NCBI GenBank assembly: GCA_044228285.1
Contig: JBGAVD010000005.1
Coordinates: 62,001-126,000, forward strand
DNA: 64,000 bases
Source: JBBATK01 sp044228285
Lineage (GTDB): Bacteria > Bacteroidota > Ignavibacteria > Kapaibacteriales > NICIL-2
Reading direction: 5' to 3'
The notes beneath the pieces are model-generated. The model had not been told where the DNA came from, ran no database searches, and worked only from the letters and a program-made list of their open reading frames with translations. How positions within the stretch are numbered: position 1 is the first letter of the stretch; every line of letters starts with the position of its first letter. The translations under genes were made by a program, and so were the position numbers. Positions 44,151 to 51,618 of this stretch are shown here, piece by piece.

Positions 44151-45938
44151 TTATTGAGCAACCACGAAGCGACGAGTCATAATACCAGAAGCCGTTGTAC
44201 AGCGTATGGTATATGTTCCAGGAGCCAGGCTGTTTGTATTGAAAGACAGAACCCGTACTTCAGCTGGCATCGATCCGTTGTAGAGCGTATGAACGCTGTT
44301 GCCTAACACGTCGATAACATCAACATGCATGAGCTGAGCATTCTCATTCACAATCTCAATGAGTGCCTGTGAGGTCACAGGATTTGGTGCGATTCGCACG
44401 GAACTTCCGTCAAGACTCTCATATGTTGGCACGTCGACAACGACATCTTTGAGGAACACGCGCGTGGATACCGGTACGTGGTCGCTCACCGTTGAAGTGT
44501 AAGACGACAAGAAAGCCTGCGGCGTTTCGAGCTTGGTACGATGCAGACCTGGTGCGACTTCATTTGATACAATGATGTGATCAATCATACCGCCAGAAAA
44601 GCCGAGATATGACGAAAGACCCTTTTCACTCAAGCTCTTTGTGACAACGTTCCATTGCGCGTCGTCCACAAACACTTTGTAGGGTGATGGATTACCACTT
44701 CCCACAACTGAGGTTGTAACATCATCGTTGAAGTCACCTAGAACAATCACAGCATCGTTGGCATAGAAATCATTAAGATACTGGTGGAAAGTAACAGCGT
44801 CTGTCGTTCGGCGCGCGAGGTCATCGGTTTCCGTCCCACTGCCCGTTGCTTTCGCGTGAAGCACAAATGCTGTCATTTTCTTCGTTACTCCATCTACCGT
44901 TGCTTCGAAGGTTAAACGCAGCGGGAAACGTCCGTTCGCCCATGCCTGTGCACCACCATTAACTGCGAGACCAGAGCTCAACACGTTAACTACTGACTTC
45001 TTATAAATGAAAGCCATCTTCTGATCTTGAAGAATTTCGGTGGCAAGTCTTCCTCCAGAACTACTCGCCAAAGTATCAACTAAACGTTGAAAACCCTCTG
45101 GGTTCGCAATCTCTTGAAGTCCAATCAAATCAGCGTCGATGGAATCAAGCGCGCGTTTGACACTTTCAAGCTGACGTTGCTTATCCTTGATGGAGGTATC
45201 AATGGTACTCATGAATTGCTTCACGTTCCAGGTTGTGATATCAAATGTACTATTCTTAGGAACAGTATCAACGTCAACGGAAGCACCGAGATCAGATGCA
45301 AAACGAGGTTGGACCTGATAGGTACCACGGAACTGTGAAAGTGCTCCAACGAGATCGATTGATCCACTAGGAATCTGAAGGTTGTTTGTAGCGATCTCTG
45401 TGTTCGCATCGATCCGAACTTGGACGGAGTCACCGTTGGCATTCTTCACAAAGTAGTTCTTGTCACCTTGAAACGAACCGCTACTGGTGAAACTCACACC
45501 ACGGAGTTTAATAAGCATACCTTCAACAGATTCTCCAACAGACTGTATCGCTGAGATCTTGGGAGTAGGAGCCACGGATGTTGCTGGAATCACAGTGAAG
45601 ACAAACTGCGAACCGGCAATCTCTGATAGTCCTGATTTTGGTTGTCCACTGACAGCTTGAAAATCTTGAAGCTGACCACCGCTAATCTCAACTGAATCGC
45701 CTATATGAACTCCATTTCTAAAGTTGGAGTTGAAGACCGCAATACCGCCCGTTCCATCTTGGATGAAGCTCGTATTGCGAAACTCAGAGGCGACAGAGAC
45801 TCTACCGGCGATTTTCTCGCCCTTCTTTAGTGTGTCATTGACAGTTCGTAAGCGAAAGGCTGCGATTGAAACCAGCTGGGCACTGAGCTGCGTTCCGCAG
45901 AGAATGAGGAGGAGAAACGTTAGGTAGAATTTTTTCAT
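44151..45938 (-). CDS. T9SS-secreted endonuclease/exonuclease/phosphatase-family protein
   Basis: 595 residues. Signal peptide (MKKFYLTFLLLILCGTQLSAQ); residues about 25-215 form OB-fold-like beta domains (AGRVSVASEFRNTSFIQDGTGG, VEGMLIKLRGVSF); 230-500 is an EEP-type nuclease (TWNVKQF, DLIGLQEIANPEG, VLGDFNDD, SDHVPVSTRV); the last 80 residues are a type A Por sorting domain (IAPNPVTSQALIEI, GTYTIRC, RRFVVAQ). EEP nucleases cleave nucleic acids or phosphodiesters. It should act outside the cell. 18 bases after the DUF4397 lipoprotein and in the same operon as the TonB receptor. Confidence 0.88.
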   Translation of the reverse strand: MKKFYLTFLLLILCGTQLSAQLVSIAAFRLRTVNDTLKKGEKIAGRVSVASEFRNTSFIQDGTGGIAVFNSNFRNGVHIGDSVEISGGQLQDFQAVSGQPKSGLSEIAGSQFVFTVIPATSVAPTPKISAIQSVGESVEGMLIKLRGVSFTSSGSFQGDKNYFVKNANGDSVQVRIDANTEIATNNLQIPSGSIDLVGALSQFRGTYQVQPRFASDLGASVDVDTVPKNSTFDITTWNVKQFMSTIDTSIKDKQRQLESVKRALDSIDADLIGLQEIANPEGFQRLVDTLASSSGGRLATEILQDQKMAFIYKKSVVNVLSSGLAVNGGAQAWANGRFPLRLTFEATVDGVTKKMTAFVLHAKATGSGTETDDLARRTTDAVTFHQYLNDFYANDAVIVLGDFNDDVTTSVVGSGNPSPYKVFVDDAQWNVVTKSLSEKGLSSYLGFSGGMIDHIIVSNEVAPGLHRTKLETPQAFLSSYTSTVSDHVPVSTRVFLKDVVVDVPTYESLDGSSVRIAPNPVTSQALIEIVNENAQLMHVDVIDVLGNSVHTLYNGSMPAEVRVLSFNTNSLAPGTYTIRCTTASGIMTRRFVVAQ

Positions 45939-45956
45939 GTTTAAACCTGTATAGTG

Positions 45957-46676
45957 TTAGTTGACTTCTATCAATTTGACTTTTTGAACAATGCCGTCTT
46001 CTTCCATCGCATCGTAAATAATAAGATTATAGACTCTGCCAGCGATGAAGTTGAAGTTGCGATGTTCGATTTCTGATTGCGCATAGTGATTAGTTGTGTA
46101 GACTTCGAACCTGCCTGGAGTAACTGCAAACAGGCGTGTGGCTGATTGGATGTCAGCAGGGACATCATTGATCAATACTGTATCTACATGAACATTGCAC
46201 ACCGCAGTATCTGTTGCATTGATTATTCGTATAGCTGCCTTTGATGGGAACGGACTTTGAGTGCTGTCCAGGACTGGACGTAAGAAGTCCGTGATGTTCG
46301 ATCCGTGAACCACCATCGTATAAGAAGCGTTGTCAGCAAACATGTAGCGCTGATTTGCCAAGACCCCGAGTACAGATGTATCGCTCAGAGATCGACATAA
46401 AAAGGAGTGGTAGAGTCCGGATGTCAGACTGATGTCATTGCTAAGCTCTCCGTTTGCAAGCCCTGCTATGGTCAATAGCGTATCGATCGCTACACTCATC
46501 GATGCGCTTTTTACCTGTCCGTTAAACACGCGAATACGCGCATTGCCTCCGGTAAAGGTAATGACTCCATTGTTGCATGCAGCGAAGCTGCAGAACAGAG
46601 CGGCAAGGCCAAACGCTCTGACTAGGAATCCGTACTTCACGAATAATGACACTCTATACTTTTGAACTCGGTTCAT
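45957..46676 (-). CDS. DUF4397 lipoprotein
   Basis: 239 residues with a lipoprotein-type signal (FAAC, Cys34) and two DUF4397-like beta repeats (ARIRVFNGQVKSASMSVAIDT and AAIRIINATDTAVCNVHVDTVLIN). DUF4397 proteins are periplasmic or surface-exposed and beta-rich; function not known. It lies 6 bases after the TonB receptor and 18 bases before the nuclease, so it probably presents or passes ligand in that system. Confidence 0.8.
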   Translation of the reverse strand: MNRVQKYRVSLFVKYGFLVRAFGLAALFCSFAACNNGVITFTGGNARIRVFNGQVKSASMSVAIDTLLTIAGLANGELSNDISLTSGLYHSFLCRSLSDTSVLGVLANQRYMFADNASYTMVVHGSNITDFLRPVLDSTQSPFPSKAAIRIINATDTAVCNVHVDTVLINDVPADIQSATRLFAVTPGRFEVYTTNHYAQSEIEHRNFNFIAGRVYNLIIYDAMEEDGIVQKVKLIEVN

Positions 46677-46682
46677 AGACCT

Positions 46683-49600
46683 TTAGAAGTTATAACGAAG
46701 ACCAAGCTGCATGCGCCAGCGAGAGTAAAAACTATCAGTGGTGTACACTCCAGGACGTCCATTGACTGTTGGCGTAGAAAAATTGATACGCAGTCGGCCT
46801 TGGGCATCGTACACGCTGTTGGTATTGTCTGTCTTCAACTCAACCAGCGAATAACTTTGAAAACTCAAATACTGTTGCAATCCTAAGTCTTTATCAAGAA
46901 GGTTGAGAAGATTCTGGATGTCTAAGGTTAGGTGCAAGTTCTTGAGAGTCTCAATCGGCATAGCCTGAGACAAGCGAAGGTCTACTTGATGAATGAAAGG
47001 AGCACGCATTTCATTGCGCGGCAGAACTTGACCTTGATACTTCTTTAGAGTTGGGTTTGCATCGATGAAGCTCATGAGCTGCGCCCATATCTGAGGTGCA
47101 GTTCGAAGGTCTATGCCCCCTGTTGGCACGACGGTTACTCGTGTATTGTAGTCCTCAGGAGCAGGAACATAAATAAGGTCATTAAACGCTATTCCATCTC
47201 CATTGGCATCACCCTGAAAAACAAAACTATAGGGCTGTCCGCTACTTGCGCTATAAAAGAGATTGAGCATCGTTGGTGCTCGATTGAAGAGCTTCAATGC
47301 GTACGAGATGTTCATCGTGAAACGGTGAGGAACATCGAAGTTTGATCGCCCAAGGGCAACGTTATTGGGATCCGTTGAGTAGGTATTCTGCCAGTTGGAT
47401 TGCGCCGTCGCAGCGGTTGCGGCTTGCAAATCATACGCAGCGGAGTGAACATAGCTTATAAGCACACTCAATCCGGGAACATATTCGTTACGATCATTGA
47501 GTTTCAGACTTAACATGCTACTATACTGGTAACCTTCATCGCGAGAACTCAAGTACAGCACCTGGGTGTAATCTCTGGAGTTATTTGAATCGGCACTGGT
47601 GCGAGATGGATTCAAAGCATACAAAGGACGTCCGTCCACCGGTGAATTAGCTAATCGCAGTGAGCGACGTAGATTGAGATTCGCATAATCTACATTGTTG
47701 AAGGTCTTGCTATACATTAGCTCAGTACTTAAGCTAAGGTCCTTTGAAATGCGCCAATCAAAACCGAGAGTTGAGCGCCAAACTTGCGGCGGTGTAAAGT
47801 CGCGACTCATGACGTTGATTGCGGTTGTTCTGTCGCTCGCTCCTGCAAAACTCCCGTCACCAGGTTTCGGTGGAGCATTGGGGTTTAGGGAAACGCGAAT
47901 TGGAGTTTTTCCATCCAGCCCGAGAAGTGCTGAGCCAGTACTCGCGTCCGAACCAACGGCAATACGGTCGAACTCTACTCCAGTATTGCTGAACTGATTG
48001 GACAGCCATACTGCTGCAACCTTTCCGTTAAACAGTCCAGTACCTCCACGCAACTGTAATCGTTTCTCGCCATTGCTAAGGTCGGCGTTGAAGCCAATGC
48101 GGGGTGACCAGAGGATTGAGGTCTTTGGTAACTTTGATGTGCCGAGATTGTCTGGTATATAGGAATAACTTCCTTTCAGCGAGTCCGGCAATGCATTGTA
48201 CTGCTGCGCGAGAGCATGAAAGCTCGAATCAAACTTCGGATTATCAACTGGGTAGTCGAGATAAATCGGAACATCTGCACGAAGACCTACTTTGACATTC
48301 AGAATAGACGATACCTTCCACTCGTCTTGCACATACAATCCCGTTTGCATCATAGACCACAGAGCGCGGGGCTGGACGTTACCGCCAGTAACGCTAGTGT
48401 CAGCGTAGCTGAGAGCGTAATAGCTCGGAGTGCTATCTCGGAAGGCATTGACGGTAGGAAAAACGTAATAGCCGTAATAGTCTGGAATAAAGAGATTGTT
48501 GAATCGATACCACTCAGTATGAGTGCCAACGCTAAGGTTATGCTCGTCAAAATTGAACGACAAATCATCGGTAAAGGCCACTTGAGTTTGGTCGAGAGAA
48601 TTTGCGTGAGAGTTTCTCTCCGGGCCAAGTAGAACATAATCTGTTGCATTCAACCATACTTTTACTTGAGCAAAAGGACTGGACTGCAACACGCGTGCAT
48701 CACTTGTTTGAGTGTAGGTGATGCGAGCCTCGTTTGCAACGTCTTCCGAAAGGAGAGAGTTCCATTGCAAGACGCCGCTGTGGTTCACAGAACGAAACTC
48801 GTTCCATTGACTGCTCAGTGAAAACACCGTTGGAGTCCGCTGCACATTTCGATCCTGGAATGCATTCGTATAGTTGTAGCGGAGCTGAATCTTGTTGTTT
48901 TGTTCAATGTTCCAGTCGATGCGTCCGAGGACATTATAGGTATTGTTCCTACTCATGAACAAATCGCTATTGCCTGCATCATATCCAAAGCGATCCTTGG
49001 CGATTGAGGCAACTTCATTGATCTCAGACAATGTGTGCGGAAAGTTGTTGATTGCAGAGGGATTGTTTATGCCTAAATCAAGGGGACGAGTGCGCTGACG
49101 TGTCTCAACCGTAACGTGATAGAAAAGCTTGTTCTGCACAATCGCTCCACCAACGCGACCGCCAAACTGAAAGTCCTTGAAGCTTGGATACAGACTGTGC
49201 GAAGCGTCTGGACTACGGCCAACCAATGTCGCATTACGACCATATGCAAATACAGATCCTGTCGTTCGGTTTGATCCCGAACGTGTTACTGCATTAATCA
49301 GAGCTCCTGTGAAACCACTTTGTTTTACGTCGTACGGTGATACGTTTACCTGGAGCTCTTGTACAGCGTCGAGCGAGATAGTGTTGGCGTTAGCCTGCGA
49401 TCCAGCGGTTCCGGCTTGGCCTAAACCGAACATATCATTTGCCACAGCCCCATCAATCTGAATGTTGTTGTATCGGGAGTTCATACCTGCAACGCTAACG
49501 CCTTGGAGTCCGTCATCGCCGCCATAGTTTGTGGTTTGAGACGTATAAGGATTCACTCGAGCAACATCTGCCAATGATCGGTTAATGGAAGGAGCTGCCT

Positions 49601-50048
49601 GTATCTCAGCTTCTGTGACTGTACTGCCGGATCCGTTTTTCGATTGATGGAAGAGCTCATCTTGTTTGGCGCTTACCACCACTTCAGAGGTTGTAGTTTG
49701 AACTTCGCTCAATAGCACCGTGAAATCATCGTTCTCACCAAGACTGATACTCACATTTTCCCGAACGCTGGGTGCGTAGCCTATAAAGGTTGTTGTGAAT
49801 CGGTAACCTTGGCCAATTCTCATACCCCGAATAACAAAGGACCCATTCTTTCTGCTAACTGCACCATACTTACTTCCGCTTGGAACGTGAAGGGCAACTA
49901 TTGTTGCCCCGGTGAGAGCTTTTTTGGTTTTAGCATCTTGAACTGTACCGCGTATAGAGCCCGTGGTGACACCTTGCGCATAGATGCACTGACACATGAA
50001 AAGGCTAACAAAAAGTCCAACGAAAAGACAAGAAGAGATAACTCTCAT
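46683..50048 (-). CDS. Oar-like TonB-dependent receptor
   Basis: 1121 residues. Signal peptide (1-24), then a carboxypeptidase-regulatory-like domain (GSIRGTVQDAKTKKALTGA to about 110), a plug (SINRSLADVARVNPY... NNIQIDGAVANDMFGLG... VQELQVNVSPYDVKQSGF) and a 22-strand barrel ending in an aromatic residue (RWRMQLGLRYNF). Oar-type receptors use TonB energy to import or expose large ligands; the TonB at 346-1095 is a possible partner. It has its own promoter (50108-50101) and is followed by the DUF4397 and nuclease genes. Confidence 0.9.
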   Translation of the reverse strand: MRVISSCLFVGLFVSLFMCQCIYAQGVTTGSIRGTVQDAKTKKALTGATIVALHVPSGSKYGAVSRKNGSFVIRGMRIGQGYRFTTTFIGYAPSVRENVSISLGENDDFTVLLSEVQTTTSEVVVSAKQDELFHQSKNGSGSTVTEAEIQAAPSINRSLADVARVNPYTSQTTNYGGDDGLQGVSVAGMNSRYNNIQIDGAVANDMFGLGQAGTAGSQANANTISLDAVQELQVNVSPYDVKQSGFTGALINAVTRSGSNRTTGSVFAYGRNATLVGRSPDASHSLYPSFKDFQFGGRVGGAIVQNKLFYHVTVETRQRTRPLDLGINNPSAINNFPHTLSEINEVASIAKDRFGYDAGNSDLFMSRNNTYNVLGRIDWNIEQNNKIQLRYNYTNAFQDRNVQRTPTVFSLSSQWNEFRSVNHSGVLQWNSLLSEDVANEARITYTQTSDARVLQSSPFAQVKVWLNATDYVLLGPERNSHANSLDQTQVAFTDDLSFNFDEHNLSVGTHTEWYRFNNLFIPDYYGYYVFPTVNAFRDSTPSYYALSYADTSVTGGNVQPRALWSMMQTGLYVQDEWKVSSILNVKVGLRADVPIYLDYPVDNPKFDSSFHALAQQYNALPDSLKGSYSYIPDNLGTSKLPKTSILWSPRIGFNADLSNGEKRLQLRGGTGLFNGKVAAVWLSNQFSNTGVEFDRIAVGSDASTGSALLGLDGKTPIRVSLNPNAPPKPGDGSFAGASDRTTAINVMSRDFTPPQVWRSTLGFDWRISKDLSLSTELMYSKTFNNVDYANLNLRRSLRLANSPVDGRPLYALNPSRTSADSNNSRDYTQVLYLSSRDEGYQYSSMLSLKLNDRNEYVPGLSVLISYVHSAAYDLQAATAATAQSNWQNTYSTDPNNVALGRSNFDVPHRFTMNISYALKLFNRAPTMLNLFYSASSGQPYSFVFQGDANGDGIAFNDLIYVPAPEDYNTRVTVVPTGGIDLRTAPQIWAQLMSFIDANPTLKKYQGQVLPRNEMRAPFIHQVDLRLSQAMPIETLKNLHLTLDIQNLLNLLDKDLGLQQYLSFQSYSLVELKTDNTNSVYDAQGRLRINFSTPTVNGRPGVYTTDSFYSRWRMQLGLRYNF

Positions 50049-50100
50049 CCTAGTGCGAATATTAGTCCGGAAGAAGCTGTGTGCGTCCCATGCACAACTC

Positions 50101-50108
50101 CAAAAATA
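50101..50108 (-). promoter_or_regulatory. -7 box of the Oar-like receptor operon
   Basis: On the minus strand TATTTTTG, an exact TAnnTTTG match, about 55 bases before the receptor start at 50048. The glycosyltransferase gene ends 120 bases further upstream. Confidence 0.6.
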
Positions 50109-50227
50109 CGAAGGAATGCAGCTTCGAACGTTTTACCTTATGCTAAAGGGGGGAAAGAGACAAAGCTCAGAACAGCCGAGCCAGAAAGTTCAGAAACACC
50201 TGACGCGTCGGTATCCAGGCTGAAATC

Positions 50228-51463
50228 TTAGAGTACCGAGTCTGAGTTGTCTCTGGAGCTGAGTACTAAGCCGAAAAAGAAGCACTGCAACCACTCAACA
50301 TCGAGCTTGAAACGGATGTTTTGGGTGTGACTAAGACTATACACCACAGTGAAATACACGAGGACAAACAAGACGGTTCGAACGAATGGTTTCCTGCGAA
50401 GCTGTGGAAGGATGAAAACTGCAAGGGTGCAGATAGCAAGGATTGTTAGTGGTGCCAAGCGTCCAGCGGCGAAGCTCAAGTTCCAAACTGACTGGTCGTA
50501 CTTCGGCGGGATGGTCCAGTATCGCCAAGCTTGGACGAAGAATTTCTCAGCAAAAAGTACGGGTTGAGCTTGTAATGCTTGAAGGCTCGCGCTTTTGTAC
50601 TGCTCTTCTAACACGACGTCGTCGCTAAGCCGTTGGGCTTCGGCTATGTTCTTTTGCTGGAGAGTGTCTATAGTATTCAGTTGTGCGATGCCGTGACTGG
50701 CTACATCAAAGCCCATATAGACATTCATCCACACGGACGACTTGAAGGGAATAAAGCGCTGAAACACCACTTCGTTGCGAATTGTCCACGGAGTCCACAT
50801 CAAAAGACAAATTGCCAGTGCCAAAAGGCGTTTTGAAACGCCACTATACAAGAACCAAATTGCCAGGACAGCAACAGGGAAGCAAATAGGTTGACATAGA
50901 ACCACGAGGGCAAGAAGAATGGGGATACTTAACTCAGAGAGCCTCGTCGATCGCGCTTCACGTTGAGCCTGGTGCCTTGCCTGTACAGCGTACAGTGTTA
51001 GCAAGCACAATGGAACAAAGAGGTTTGTCACTTCAAGAGTTGAAGGGTAAACCCAATAAGAGGGATGAAGAGAAAATGCAAGCGCGCTAGTGAGTGCTAT
51101 TCGTTGTTTGACGTAGGGTTGAAGGAGAATGAAGAACAGATAGGGACAAAAAGCAATGAGTAGATGCTGGATAATCGAAGCGATAACCAGACTTTGTTGC
51201 GGTGCGATAGAAAAGATGGCAGCAAGGAAGAAAGGGTAGAGCGGTGCTTTAATTGCTGTTGGTCCGGAGGCGGGAGTAATGCAGTACCCATTCCCACTGC
51301 TCAGATTAACAGCAATCTGATAGTCCTCCATATGCTTGATAGCAGCTTCGCCTTGCCAGCTCACGAACAAGATGCGTATGAGTGCCGAAACACAACAAAC
51401 GATAAAGACCGCGGAGCGGTTCGAACTATGATGCAAGGAAATAGCTGACAAATGGCTCGTCAT
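50228..51463 (-). CDS. Polytopic membrane glycosyltransferase-like protein (GT39/PMT type)
   Basis: 411 residues with about 9-10 membrane helices. The N-terminal part has ALIRILFVSWQGEAAIKHMEDYQIAVNLSSGNGY and PTAIKAPLYPFFLAAIF, the pattern of GT-C fold glycosyltransferases in which an acidic residue after the first helix binds the polyprenyl-phosphate sugar donor (here the Glu-Asp in HMEDYQIA). Acceptor unknown; protein O-glycosylation or surface polysaccharide are possible. It is upstream of the receptor operon, on the same strand. A TTG/ATG choice at 51484 versus 51463 changes only 7 residues. Confidence 0.7.
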   Translation of the reverse strand: MTSHLSAISLHHSSNRSAVFIVCCVSALIRILFVSWQGEAAIKHMEDYQIAVNLSSGNGYCITPASGPTAIKAPLYPFFLAAIFSIAPQQSLVIASIIQHLLIAFCPYLFFILLQPYVKQRIALTSALAFSLHPSYWVYPSTLEVTNLFVPLCLLTLYAVQARHQAQREARSTRLSELSIPILLALVVLCQPICFPVAVLAIWFLYSGVSKRLLALAICLLMWTPWTIRNEVVFQRFIPFKSSVWMNVYMGFDVASHGIAQLNTIDTLQQKNIAEAQRLSDDVVLEEQYKSASLQALQAQPVLFAEKFFVQAWRYWTIPPKYDQSVWNLSFAAGRLAPLTILAICTLAVFILPQLRRKPFVRTVLFVLVYFTVVYSLSHTQNIRFKLDVEWLQCFFFGLVLSSRDNSDSVL

Positions 51464-51618
51464 AAAAGTGAGGCAATCACGCAACCCTTACAACTTAGCA
51501 AAGCTTTGAGCTATAGCATCACGTTGAATGTATGACACTAGCGCTTGACTCCGATTGAACCTAAAGTGACACAGCGGAAACTCAGCTGGTACACTTGAGT
51601 GTGGCTAGCTGCCAGCGA

